NCBI RefSeq assembly: GCF_040564635.1
Contig: NZ_CP159837.1
Location: forward strand, 2,777,001-2,841,000
Source: Planktothricoides raciborskii GIHE-MW2
GTDB lineage: Bacteria > Cyanobacteriota > Cyanobacteriia > Cyanobacteriales > Laspinemataceae
Length of the DNA: 64,000 nucleotides
Direction: 5' to 3'
A program made the position numbers and the translations under genes. Under the pieces are notes generated by a model. The model was not told where the DNA came from, searched no databases, and worked only from the letters and a program-made list of their open reading frames with translations. Positions 45,268-54,412 of this stretch are shown here, in pieces. How positions within the stretch are numbered: position 1 is the stretch's first letter; the number at the start of each line of letters is the position of its first letter.

Positions 45268-47553
45268 ATGCTGGTCTGTCCCAAATGTCAATATACAAAT
45301 CCCATTAACCATAAGTTTTGCCAAAAGTGTGGCATTTCCCTTACCCAAAAAGCGTGCTCGGAATGTGGCACTCAGATTTCACTCAGCGCCTTGACTTGCG
45401 ATCATTGTGGCGCCAAGACGGGCAAAACTTTGTGGGGCATTATTCTGCCCAAAACTGGTGCAATCACTCCCCGGGAGGAAGTTTCACTAGAAGATCAATC
45501 TACGCAAGTAGAGACTGAGGAAATCTTTGCCATTAACCCACCGATTCTTAATCAGACGGACATCTCCTCTGAAACCAACAAAATCGATGTACTGAGTTCT
45601 TTTGAAGAAGCGGAAAATACTCAAGCGTCTCAGGTGGTGACAGAAATCGGTCAACCTGATGAAGGGACAAAACCAATTGAGGCAGAACCCTCGACTAATA
45701 TAGAAGAGACAGAAGATACAATGGCTGCGGCTGTTGTGGTAGAAGCCGCAGAAACGGTTGTGGAAACTGTGGTTGAAGATGTCTTGACCCCACAGACTCC
45801 AGCCACAGAAACTCCAGCCACAGAAACTCCAGCCCTAGAAACTCCAGCCCCAGAAACTCCAGCAACCAGCAAACCGGATTTTTCTATGGCCCCTGGGGAC
45901 TATTTAGACGATCAACAGCGGTATCAGTTGATTTCTCAAATCAGCGAAAAGACGAAATCCGGTGACTGGCAAGGTTGTGTATTAGATTGTCAACCCTTAC
46001 AAGTTTCTCCCTTGTTAACTTCAATTTCCGCCTCATCAACTGCCTCAAGGTCTGGTTCTACTACAGTGATGCAACCCTCGATCAACTTGATTCCCGCGAT
46101 CGCACAGCCCTACTTGCGGCTTCGCAACCAATGGGCGCCCATAATTCCCTTAATCCATGATGCTTGGGAAAATCAAGACCATTCCATTTTACTAATTGAA
46201 GACCGCTCAAACTTCCCTCGTTTAATTGACCAATGTCATCAACTCACCCAGGTAGAACCTTTAGATTTACAGCCATTCATCCAATGGTTTCAACAAATGA
46301 CCCAATTATGGCAGGTCTTGACCCCGTTGAAATGTCGTCAAAGTCTGCTGAACATCGAGAATTTATTAGTGGATCAAATTAGTGGGGGGTTACGTCTGCA
46401 ACGACTCTATGGAGATGCCACTACCGCCCCAACATTGGCAGAGTTAGGCAAAATTTGGCAACAACTATTGCCCATCGATAGCAACGATTCAGCATCAAAT
46501 CATCCAGAAATCATCCAAGATGTGAAATGTGTTGTGAATGATGTCGTCAACGAAAATATTTTCACCGCTGATAAATTATTAGCCACGATTCAGGCAGTTA
46601 GCGGACGCAACGCTACCGCGATGTTGCATCCGCAACGCTACGCGATCGCCCATCCCAGGCATGATAACGCTGAACTCAGCCACGGAGATGACCTCTCGAC
46701 GATGTTGCATCCGCAACGCTACGCGAACGTAATGACTGAAGGCTTAAGGAATTTAGAAGCGATCGGCGCCACTGATGTCGGTCAGCAACGGAATCACAAT
46801 GAAGATGACTTTGCCATCAAAACGGACATATTCAAATCCCAAACCTCGCGCGATCGCTCTCTCCAATTCCGGGGCATCTATATTGTTTGTGATGGCATGG
46901 GTGGACATGAGGGCGGTGAAGTAGCCAGCGCCCAAGCGGTCAAAACCCTACAAGAATACTTTGCCACTCACTGGCAAGATCCACTCACCCTGCCCGACGA
47001 AGCCACCATTCGCGCTGCCATCATAGAAGCCAATCAAGCCATCTACGACCTCAACCAAGCCGAAGTCCGCAGCGGCAGTGGTCGCATGGGCACCACCTTA
47101 GTCATGGCTTTAGTCAACCAAAATCAAATCGCCGTCGCCCATGTCGGAGATAGTCGCCTTTACCGACTCACCAAAACTCAAGGTCTGCAACAACTCACCG
47201 TCGATCATGAAGTAGGGCAGCGGGAAATTCAACGGGGAATTGACCCAGAAATCGCCTATAGTCGCCCAGATGCCTACCAACTGACTCAAGCCCTTGGCCC
47301 TCGTCCAGAAAATTTTGTGCAACCGGATATCCAGTTTTTTCCCATAGAAGAAAACTCTTTATTTATCCTCGCCTCTGATGGTCTCACCGATAATGACTTA
47401 CTAGAAAATCATATTTCCACTCATCTAGAGCCCTTACTCAATTCAGACATCGACCTCAACCAAGGGGTCAAAGATTTAATCGCCTTAGCCAATGACTACA
47501 ATGGTCACGACAATATTACGGCGATCGCGATTCGGGCAATGGTACAACAATAG
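45268..47553 (+). CDS. zinc-ribbon PP2C-type Ser/Thr protein phosphatase
   Basis: 761 aa. Residues 1-47 are two zinc ribbons (C4, C7, C18, C21 and C30, C33, C44, C47). Residues 50-230 are an acidic low-complexity region including TETPA repeats. A middle region follows with kinase-like helices (QHSLLNIENLLVDQISGGLR type). A PP2C domain runs from about residue 498 to the end: DVGQQRNHNEDDFAI, VCDGMGGHEGGEVAS, GRMGTTLVMALV, VGDSRLYRL, LASDGLTDND, DNITAI (metal-binding Asp residues present). Two copies of a HIP-type repeat encode MLHPQRYA within residues 450-490. Precedes an FHA-kinase by 274 bp, an opposing phosphatase/kinase pair. Confidence 0.9.
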   Translation: MLVCPKCQYTNPINHKFCQKCGISLTQKACSECGTQISLSALTCDHCGAKTGKTLWGIILPKTGAITPREEVSLEDQSTQVETEEIFAINPPILNQTDISSETNKIDVLSSFEEAENTQASQVVTEIGQPDEGTKPIEAEPSTNIEETEDTMAAAVVVEAAETVVETVVEDVLTPQTPATETPATETPALETPAPETPATSKPDFSMAPGDYLDDQQRYQLISQISEKTKSGDWQGCVLDCQPLQVSPLLTSISASSTASRSGSTTVMQPSINLIPAIAQPYLRLRNQWAPIIPLIHDAWENQDHSILLIEDRSNFPRLIDQCHQLTQVEPLDLQPFIQWFQQMTQLWQVLTPLKCRQSLLNIENLLVDQISGGLRLQRLYGDATTAPTLAELGKIWQQLLPIDSNDSASNHPEIIQDVKCVVNDVVNENIFTADKLLATIQAVSGRNATAMLHPQRYAIAHPRHDNAELSHGDDLSTMLHPQRYANVMTEGLRNLEAIGATDVGQQRNHNEDDFAIKTDIFKSQTSRDRSLQFRGIYIVCDGMGGHEGGEVASAQAVKTLQEYFATHWQDPLTLPDEATIRAAIIEANQAIYDLNQAEVRSGSGRMGTTLVMALVNQNQIAVAHVGDSRLYRLTKTQGLQQLTVDHEVGQREIQRGIDPEIAYSRPDAYQLTQALGPRPENFVQPDIQFFPIEENSLFILASDGLTDNDLLENHISTHLEPLLNSDIDLNQGVKDLIALANDYNGHDNITAIAIRAMVQQ

Positions 47554-47586
47554 TTACAGCAATTTTCTCCGCGAGTAAATCACAAA

Positions 47587-47700
47587 TACCTGTAGGGGCG
47601 AACCATTCCGTAGGGGCGAATGGCCATTCGCCCGTACAAGGGCGAAGCATTCCGGTAGATAAATTATTGCTTAGAATATTAAATGGATTGCCGGAAAGAT
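47587..47700. repeat. dispersed GGGGCGAA/GGGCGAAGCATTCCGG repeats
   Basis: TGTAGGGGCGAACCATTCCG, GTAGGGGCGAATGGCCATTC, GGGCGAAGCATTCCGGTAG and a diverged copy; same family as 42828-42940. Confidence 0.7.
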
Positions 47701-47827
47701 CACGCCCCTACTGCTGAAAATATTAATCTGAATACGCTCAAGATCACGCCCTACCGTGGTTAAGTAAGAAAGAAAACCGCTGTAAACCAATAATCGCGCA
47801 ATTCAAATTCTTTGAGGACATTCCGAC

Positions 47828-49120
47828 GTGGTTAACCTGGCATTGTTAGACCTGCAAAACAAGACCTTGGTTGCTGAGTGGCACTTTGAGGGAACTGAAA
47901 GCGTGCGAATAGGCCGTTCTCCAGATAATGATGTAGTCATTGACAACCCGGTTGTTTCTCGACAGCATTTAGAACTCAAGAAAATCGAGAGTTCTGGGAT
48001 TGCTTCTGGGATTGGTTCTGGAATTGATGAAACTTGGCAGCTAATCAGTCACGGCACCAATGGCACTTTTATCAATGGCACCCTAGTCACTATCGCCACC
48101 CTCAATCATGGGGCACTGATTCAACTGGCCAAAAACGGCCCACTGCTGCGATTTACCCTAGATAAATCTCCAGGGTCTAATGCTGCTGTGACAGCGGCAG
48201 CGGGCGCAACCGTTAACCCAGAAATTCCCCTCCCTGCACCCCTAAAAGTTTGCACCCACCAGGATAACCCCCCAAACAACTTATTTTGTATTCACTGCGG
48301 AGAACCCCTCCATGTGGAAAGAACCATTCGCAATTATCAAATCTTGCGAACTTTGGGCATTGGGGGCATGGGAACCACCTATTTAACCGTGAAAAAAGTC
48401 GAGGGGTTAGTCCCCAGTCGCCAGTTGCTTGTCCTGAAAGAAATGAATGCGGATATGACCAAAATTCTCAAGGCGCAAGAATTATTTGAGCGAGAAGCCC
48501 GGGTTTTATCCTCTTTAAATCATTCAGGAATTCCTCAGTTTTTTGACTTTTTTGTAGAAGATGGCAAAAAATGCCTGGTCATGGAAATGATCCACGGCCA
48601 GGACTTAGAAAAAATTGTCTTTGCCAAAGGTCCAGTGGTGATGCATCAGGCAATTTCCTGGATGATTCAAACCTGTGAAGTGCTTGATTATTTGCATAAT
48701 CAAGATCCACCAGTAGTTCACCGGGATATTAAACCGGCAAATTTGATGGTGCGGACTTTGGATCGTCGGATCGTGGTGCTTGATTTCGGCGCCGTTAAAG
48801 AAATTGGTACGCCGTTAGGCACTTGTATTGGCGCACCAGATTATACCGCCCCCGAACAAAATCGAGGCGAACCGCTTACTCAGTCAGACCTCTATGGAGT
48901 TGGGGCGACGTTAATTTTTTTGCTTACTGGGGAAAGTCCCCAAAAATTTGTGCAATTAAAAGGACAAGGTTATCGGTTTAATTTGGACGGCGATCCCAGA
49001 ATTCCTACGGAATTAAGAGCAGTAATTGATCGCGCTACGGAACCAAAACCGAGCGATCGCTATCAAACAGCAGTAGAACTTTCCCAAGCATTAGCTGATT
49101 TTTTGTCAACAATTTCTTAG
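47828..49120 (+). CDS. FHA-domain Ser/Thr protein kinase
   Basis: 430 aa, GTG start. FHA domain at about residues 20-110 (VRIGRSPDNDVVIDNPVVSR, QHLEL, GTNGTFINGT), an SGIASGIGSGID insert, then a zinc ribbon (CTHQDNPPNNLFCIHCGEPL). A Hanks-type kinase from about 165 shows LGIGGMGTTYLTV, VLKEM, VVHRDIKPANLM, VVLDFGAVKEIG and YTAPEQNRGE. The FHA domain would bind phosphothreonine targets. It probably works with the upstream PP2C phosphatase. Confidence 0.92.
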   Translation: MVNLALLDLQNKTLVAEWHFEGTESVRIGRSPDNDVVIDNPVVSRQHLELKKIESSGIASGIGSGIDETWQLISHGTNGTFINGTLVTIATLNHGALIQLAKNGPLLRFTLDKSPGSNAAVTAAAGATVNPEIPLPAPLKVCTHQDNPPNNLFCIHCGEPLHVERTIRNYQILRTLGIGGMGTTYLTVKKVEGLVPSRQLLVLKEMNADMTKILKAQELFEREARVLSSLNHSGIPQFFDFFVEDGKKCLVMEMIHGQDLEKIVFAKGPVVMHQAISWMIQTCEVLDYLHNQDPPVVHRDIKPANLMVRTLDRRIVVLDFGAVKEIGTPLGTCIGAPDYTAPEQNRGEPLTQSDLYGVGATLIFLLTGESPQKFVQLKGQGYRFNLDGDPRIPTELRAVIDRATEPKPSDRYQTAVELSQALADFLSTIS

Positions 49121-49135
49121 CTGGTTTTTATTAGT

Positions 49136-49185
49136 TATTGGTTGTTGGTTATTGGTTATTCGTTATTGGTTATTGGTTATTATTC
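49136..49185. repeat. heptanucleotide STRR (GTTATTG)
   Basis: GTTATTGGTTGTTGGTTATT-type tandem heptamers immediately after the kinase gene; same family as 20430. Confidence 0.7.
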
Positions 49186-49273
49186 CTGAGTAACTCAATA
49201 ATCACCCATCTAATGCCAAAAAAACCTCGGCGCAAATCAGTTTTATTTGACATTTGTCGGACATTTTTTCAGA

Positions 49274-49305
49274 CCTGAAACGTTAACATTGCATAACGTT
49301 TCAGG
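49274..49305. terminator. hairpin terminator between kinase and DUF4327 genes
   Basis: CCTGAAACGTTA...TAACGTTTCAGG, 12-bp perfect stem followed by GTCTATTTTTTAG. It lies between convergent genes (47828-49120 plus, 49448-49669 minus). Confidence 0.75.
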
Positions 49306-49447
49306 GTCTATTTTTTAGTGAAATTGCATCCGATTAATATCCCGTAGCGGCGCGTGAATCATATCCGCAAGTTTTGGCAATTGAATTAATCGAAATCATT
49401 GGACAATTTTTGATTAAATAATTTCAGTTTTGATTCGTTGAAAGCCT

Positions 49448-49669
49448 TTATTCATCTTCTTCCCAGGTTTCGACAGCCAGTAATTCGCTAATCGGATCTC
49501 TCATTGTGAAGTCAAATTCTTCGAGTTCTTTTTTCCAGTGAGACCAATCGTCACGATACAGAAAGGCAATTTTCCACAGGCTATCGGATGGTTTGATAAC
49601 GTTGGATTCTACTAACGATCGCACCTGACGTTGAAACTTCACCATCGGGTGAGCAACCTTCTGGATCAT
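49448..49669 (-). CDS. DUF4327 family protein
   Basis: 73 aa, the family length. The whole protein matches the pattern: HPMVKFQRQVRSLVESNVIK, PSDSLWKIAFLYRDDWSHWK, FDFTMRDPISELLAVETWEE. Cyanobacteria-specific, acidic, soluble, function unknown. ATG at 49669. Confidence 0.9.
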   Translation of the reverse strand: MIQKVAHPMVKFQRQVRSLVESNVIKPSDSLWKIAFLYRDDWSHWKKELEEFDFTMRDPISELLAVETWEEDE

Positions 49670-50462
49670 AATACCTCAATTTAATTTTGTGAATCTTCAT
49701 GTCAACAATCGCTTCCCCACCTTCGTTTTTGCATATTCGTAGATGGTTTACAGACGGGAAGCTTATTTTTTTATCCTACCGTTCGGTAGATTTAGGAAAT
49801 TTGTTGATGGTGTACTAACCATCTGACATCTAGTTTTCACTAGGTGCCTAGCCACATCCGGATTAATCAACCTCACGTCCGCTAATTTTGACCGGGTTGA
49901 TTAAAGCTAATTAAGCTTTAAGGATGGGTTGAGATTTTGATTGAGCGTTTCATCACTGTCATCTCTATAAGGTTACGGCTCGCGCCTATTAGCCTGTATT
50001 CCTTTTTGGATCTGAAACAATTTTTGATTGGTACGAACGCCCCAATCTCTGAAATATATATTACCACTTCTCCGGGAAAGCGATCGCTTTTTTGGGGGAA
50101 ATTTATATTTAAAATTTTAATATTTCTTAAAGAATCTATAATTTTCTCAATTATCAGCTATCAACTATCAGTTATCGACTATTATTTATTGGTTATTGGT
50201 TGGTTAAGGGAACGGGGTGTGGAGTGTGCGGAAGTGGGGGAGCGGATGGTGCGGATGGTGCGGGGGCGATGAGGATATGAGGAGATGAGGGGCAAAGGAG
50301 ATGAGATGTAGGGGCGCGGCGGCTTGCGCCCATGCTCTCCCCCGCACCCCCAGGGCAGGCGTGGCGCACTCCTGCTCGATTGGCGGAACCTCTGCTCCTC
50401 TGCTCCCCGTTTCCCGTTCCCCGTTCCCCAGCCAACAACCAACAACCATCAACCATCAACCA
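49670..50462. other. long intergenic region, repeats but no gene
   Basis: AT-rich to about 50200, then a low-complexity G-rich stretch (GGTGCGGATGGTGCGGGGGC, 50250-50330) with facing C-rich sequence, and CCAACAACCAACAACCATCA repeats at 50430-50465. Short frames here are compositional artefacts. A structured RNA is conceivable but I cannot support one. Confidence 0.5.
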
Positions 50463-52067
50463 TCAATTAAGCCCTAACAACAGTTGCACGTTTTGGGCTG
50501 CATATCCTACCTCTAGTTCTGGTTCCCCTTGCAGGAGAGTTTGAATTTGGGTCAAATATTCGGTAATTCTGCTTTCACTTCTAAAGGTTCGCCGCAGTCG
50601 ATCTTGAATCGGCGTGAGAATATCAGTGATTTGATCGGCTTTCACGGCGGCTGGGGCTTGAGGCTGAACGAGGACATGACTCCGCAACAGAACTAATTTC
50701 TCGGTTTTTTTGGTGCGGAACACTTCCCGAATTTCGGCGGATACTTGGTCAATAATTTGGCTGGTGACATATTCCATTAATAAAGGTTGAAGGGAAAACA
50801 CCGCTTCCTCGCGATCGGGATGTTTTTCAATGAGCGATCGCTGTCCCAGGGAAGCGACTGCTTCGAGTAATTCCCGTTGGGACACTGGCAGGATCATATT
50901 TTCCCGCAGTTTGGCCAAAGAAACGGGCTGACGTTCAATGGCTAACCATTGCAGAATTTCCTTTTCTAAAAGAGAGAGGCGATCGCACTGTGTCGCTACT
51001 AAACCGCTAATCTGCCCAAAGACCAGGGTATTGTGTTTGAGAAATTCCGCAACCTGACCGCCAAATAAATCTTGAATGGTGGTGGCCACAATTTTCAGCG
51101 CCAGAGGGTTGCCTCGATACAGGGAAATCAGAGAATCCCATTTTCCTGGTTCGGCCAGACTTTTTTCTTGGAAAATTTTCCGGGCTTGGGGGGTTTGTAA
51201 GTCTGACAAAGCCAGCGATCGCCCCGGCATGGTTTTGCCTTCCAATAGAGCAATTTCCTTGGGTTTTTCCTGACTGGTAATCAGCAGACAGCTTTTATGG
51301 GGTTCTTCCCCCAGACGGCGAAAAAACTCACCATACTCCTGATATCCAGGGGCATATTGTGCCGCCAAAGAGCCACTTTGCAGAATCGTTTCCGCACTAT
51401 CAAGCACTAACAGACAGCGATATTTGCGGAGATAGGCCACAAGAAAGCTAATTTTATCGTTAATTTCAGTGAGGGGATAGTTAAAAGGTCGGCGATAGAG
51501 AAATTTCAGCAGATTATCTAATAAATCTTGCAACGAAGGGGCATGACGGAGCGATCGCCAAATCAAATAATCAAAATGATCCTTAAGTTGGTGGGCTAAC
51601 TTCACCGATAAAGCGGTTTTGCCAATTCCTGCCATGCCAACCAAGGCCACCACACGGCATTCTTGAGACAAAATCCAATCTTCTAAAGTCCCCAATTCCT
51701 CAGTCCGACCATAAAAAATTGACACATCTGGGGCTTCCCCCCAATCTTGCCGAGGTTTCGTCGTATCTTCCATCAACAAAGAAAGCTCATCCCCAGAAGT
51801 TTGCATTACCATAAGGGCTTGATGGTCTTGATACTGGGTGACTAAAATCTGTTGCAACTTAGCCATTTTTCCCGGACCTGCCCCACCAATATGAAATTTC
51901 TTATATACCTCGCCCAAGCGTTTGCGTACTGCTTCGGCGCGGATCTCTAAGTTAGTGGCGATCGCCGTAATCGTTTCACCAGCCAAAGCATGAGACAGCA
52001 CCTCTAACTCTGACTCCGACACACTGTGTTCAGCCGCCACAGCTTTGAGAAAATCTTGAGGAATCAC
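50463..52067 (-). CDS. HTH-STAND (NB-ARC-like) NTPase, divergent type
   Basis: 534 aa, GTG start. LuxR-like HTH at residues about 18-62 (LEVLSHALAGETITAIATNL, AVRKRLGEVYKKF), linker, then STAND ATPase with P-loop GMAGIGKT (144-151), Walker B LLVLDS (219-224) and GNPLALKIVATTI. Winged-helix and helical C-terminus (FRSESRITEYLTQIQTLLQG) without sensor repeats. Related in architecture but clearly diverged from the three psbA-linked NTPases, and without their operator repeats upstream. Confidence 0.82.
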   Translation of the reverse strand: MIPQDFLKAVAAEHSVSESELEVLSHALAGETITAIATNLEIRAEAVRKRLGEVYKKFHIGGAGPGKMAKLQQILVTQYQDHQALMVMQTSGDELSLLMEDTTKPRQDWGEAPDVSIFYGRTEELGTLEDWILSQECRVVALVGMAGIGKTALSVKLAHQLKDHFDYLIWRSLRHAPSLQDLLDNLLKFLYRRPFNYPLTEINDKISFLVAYLRKYRCLLVLDSAETILQSGSLAAQYAPGYQEYGEFFRRLGEEPHKSCLLITSQEKPKEIALLEGKTMPGRSLALSDLQTPQARKIFQEKSLAEPGKWDSLISLYRGNPLALKIVATTIQDLFGGQVAEFLKHNTLVFGQISGLVATQCDRLSLLEKEILQWLAIERQPVSLAKLRENMILPVSQRELLEAVASLGQRSLIEKHPDREEAVFSLQPLLMEYVTSQIIDQVSAEIREVFRTKKTEKLVLLRSHVLVQPQAPAAVKADQITDILTPIQDRLRRTFRSESRITEYLTQIQTLLQGEPELEVGYAAQNVQLLLGLN

Positions 52068-52440
52068 AGCAGTTCTCTACTTACTTAATGTATTTGGTAC
52101 GAATAATGTTTCGGCAGGGATAGGCAGACCGCCAATATATCACCTGTACCGAGAATATGTGAGTTCTAATTTCTCTCCCATTACATTACCTCACTTTTGT
52201 CATCGCCGCTAATTTTCTAAACTACGGACTGCTTAATCTCACATTTCCCAGTGAGATCAAGTCTCAGGCAAATTTTCCAGAAACCCACCACACCGGCTAA
52301 TTAGTGCATTCCTGCCTCAACAAGTCTTCAACGCGATCGCAGACAGATTAACCGCCCAAACTCACATCAGCATCCAGCATATATGATCCCAATTCCGCCC
52401 CGAATCGCGCTCAATTTCCCCGCCATTTTCTCACTTATCC
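52068..52440. other. intergenic, no gene seen
   Basis: Presumably holds the NTPase promoter on the minus strand. Contains one HIP1-like site; no repeat or RNA recognised. Confidence 0.4.
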
Positions 52441-52965
52441 TTATCTTCTATGCGCTGCCCATCTTCTATCCGCTGCCTCTAAACGCTTTCCCAGAATTAC
52501 TACATCTCTTTCCACCCCATCCAACTCTGCCACCTGGGGTAAATGACCCCAACGTTCAAAGCCGAATTTCTCAAACAACCTCAAAGAAGCTTGATTATGA
52601 CCAAAAATAAACCCTAATAAAGTTTTCAACCCCAGTTGAGGAGATTGGCTAATCCCATAAGCGAGTAATTCCTGACCAATGCCTTGATGTTGCGCTTCAG
52701 CAACCACATAAATACTGACTTCTGCGGTTGGGTGAAAAGCCGGTCTACCATAAAATGCTTGAAAACTCAGCCAACCAATGACTAGATCGTGCTTCACTTT
52801 TACGAAAATCGGATATTTCTGAGGATTATGCGCCAAAAACCAATCTCGACGGGATGCAACGGATACGGGAGTGAGATCCGCTGTGGCCATTCTTTCGGGA
52901 ATACTGGCATTATAAATGTTCACAATTGTGGGTAAATCGGATTCTGTTGCTAATCTGATGGTCAT
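52441..52965 (-). CDS. GNAT-family N-acetyltransferase (phosphinothricin acetyltransferase-like)
   Basis: 174 aa. MTIRLATESDLPTIVNIYNA start, acceptor-site region FYGRPAFHPTAEVSIYVVAE, acetyl-CoA P-loop QHQGIGQELLAYGI at about 90-103, and ASLRLFEKFGFERWGHLPQV. Matches the PAT/YncA-type group that acetylates amino groups of methionine sulfone/sulfoximine or phosphinothricin-like compounds; the real substrate is unknown. Single gene before psbA copy 4. Confidence 0.85.
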   Translation of the reverse strand: MTIRLATESDLPTIVNIYNASIPERMATADLTPVSVASRRDWFLAHNPQKYPIFVKVKHDLVIGWLSFQAFYGRPAFHPTAEVSIYVVAEAQHQGIGQELLAYGISQSPQLGLKTLLGFIFGHNQASLRLFEKFGFERWGHLPQVAELDGVERDVVILGKRLEAADRRWAAHRR

Positions 52966-53130
52966 AAACTGCCGTCCGGGTTTAAGTCGGTGATTACCAT
53001 ATCAGAAGTGAGGGCTATTTCAAATCCAGACCAACAGGAAATCAATTGCCTCCCTAATTGCCTCTTGCCGCCCTTAACACTGATAATCCACGCTTATGAC
53101 ACTGATTAAAATAAATATTTGTTAAACCCC

Positions 53131-53159
53131 TTTACAAAGCTTAACAATCCGGTTAATCT
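53131..53159 (+). promoter_or_regulatory. psbA copy 4 promoter
   Basis: TTTACA (53131-53136), 17-bp spacer, TAATCT (53154-53159); identical boxes to copies 1 and 2. Confidence 0.75.
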
Positions 53160-53206
53160 ATAAACATCATCCGAACATTGAAAACTACATAGCACTCATA
53201 AAGCAA

Positions 53207-54289
53207 ATGACTACTACTCTCCAACAACGCGAAAGCGCTTCTCTGTGGCAGCGCTTCTGCTCCTGGGTCACAAGCACCGACAACCGCCTGTATGTAGGCT
53301 GGTTCGGCGTCCTGATGATCCCCACCCTTTTGACCGCAACCATCTGCTACATCATTGCTTTCGTCGCTGCTCCTCCAGTGGACATTGACGGGATCCGCGA
53401 ACCCGTGGCTGGTTCCTTACTGTTAGGCAACAACATCATCTCTGGTGCCGTTGTTCCTTCCAGCAATGCGATCGGTCTGCACTTCTACCCCATTTGGGAA
53501 GCTGCTTCTCTCGATGAGTGGCTGTACAATGGTGGCCCATACCAGTTAGTGATTTTCCACTTCCTGATCGGCATCTTCTGCTACATGGGTCGTGAGTGGG
53601 AATTATCCTACCGCTTGGGTATGCGTCCTTGGATCTGCGTCGCTTACAGCGCTCCTGTGGCTGCTGCCAGCGCCGTGTTCCTGATCTACCCCATCGGTCA
53701 AGGTTCTTTCTCCGATGGTATGCCTCTGGGTATCTCTGGAACCTTCAACTTTATGTTGGTATTCCAAGCTGAACACAACATCCTGATGCACCCCTTCCAT
53801 ATGTTAGGTGTGGCCGGTGTGTTCGGTGGCGCTCTGTTCTCCGCTATGCACGGTTCTTTGGTGACTTCTTCCTTGGTTCGTGAAACCACCGAAGTTGAAT
53901 CTCAAAACTATGGTTACAAGTTCGGTCAAGAAGAAGAAACCTACAACATCGTTGCCGCTCACGGTTACTTTGGTCGTTTGATCTTCCAATACGCTTCCTT
54001 CAACAACAGCCGCTCTCTGCACTTCTTCTTGGGTGCATGGCCTGTTATCGGTATCTGGTTCACCGCTCTGGGTGTGTCCACGATGGCCTTCAACCTGAAC
54101 GGTTTCAACTTCAACCAATCCATTGTTGATTCTCAAGGTCGCGTCATCAATACCTGGGCTGATGTGATCAACCGCGCTAACTTGGGTATGGAAGTGATGC
54201 ACGAGCGCAACGCTCACAACTTCCCCTTAGATTTGGCTGCTGGTGAAGCTGCTCCTGTGGCTTTGAGTGCTCCTCAAATCAATGGCTAA
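53207..54289 (+). CDS. psbA: photosystem II D1 protein, copy 4
   Basis: 360 aa, apparently the same protein as copies 1-3 (Glu130, all ligands). Tail-to-tail with NTPase copy 3; the psbA-terminator-NTPase block is an inverted near-copy of 14.1-16.9 kb. Relative to psbA copy 3 (23729) it is in direct orientation 29.5 kb away. Confidence 0.98.
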   Translation: MTTTLQQRESASLWQRFCSWVTSTDNRLYVGWFGVLMIPTLLTATICYIIAFVAAPPVDIDGIREPVAGSLLLGNNIISGAVVPSSNAIGLHFYPIWEAASLDEWLYNGGPYQLVIFHFLIGIFCYMGREWELSYRLGMRPWICVAYSAPVAAASAVFLIYPIGQGSFSDGMPLGISGTFNFMLVFQAEHNILMHPFHMLGVAGVFGGALFSAMHGSLVTSSLVRETTEVESQNYGYKFGQEEETYNIVAAHGYFGRLIFQYASFNNSRSLHFFLGAWPVIGIWFTALGVSTMAFNLNGFNFNQSIVDSQGRVINTWADVINRANLGMEVMHERNAHNFPLDLAAGEAAPVALSAPQING

Positions 54290-54310
54290 TTCTTAGCTAA
54301 CTAAATAAAT

Positions 54311-54344
54311 AAAAAACGCTCTCCTGAAAAGGGGGGCGTTTTTT
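54311..54344. terminator. bidirectional terminator between psbA copy 4 and NTPase copy 3
   Basis: AAAAAACGCTCTCC...GGGGGGCGTTTTTT hairpin between convergent stops; same as at 15709-15742. Confidence 0.85.
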
Positions 54345-54412
54345 GTTGTTTAAATATTGTGAAGGGCTATTTTTACCACTTTCGACACGAAGAACACAAA
54401 GGAAATCAAGAA

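Noticed and set aside
45651-45872. Antisense frame with GVSGAGVSRAGVS repeats
   Set aside because: It is the reverse strand of the TETPA repeat codons in the phosphatase gene.
50193-50459. Three overlapping GC-rich frames of 82-88 aa
   Set aside because: Pro/Ser/Arg-rich low-complexity frames over a G-rich repeat; no ribosome-binding site and no homology character.
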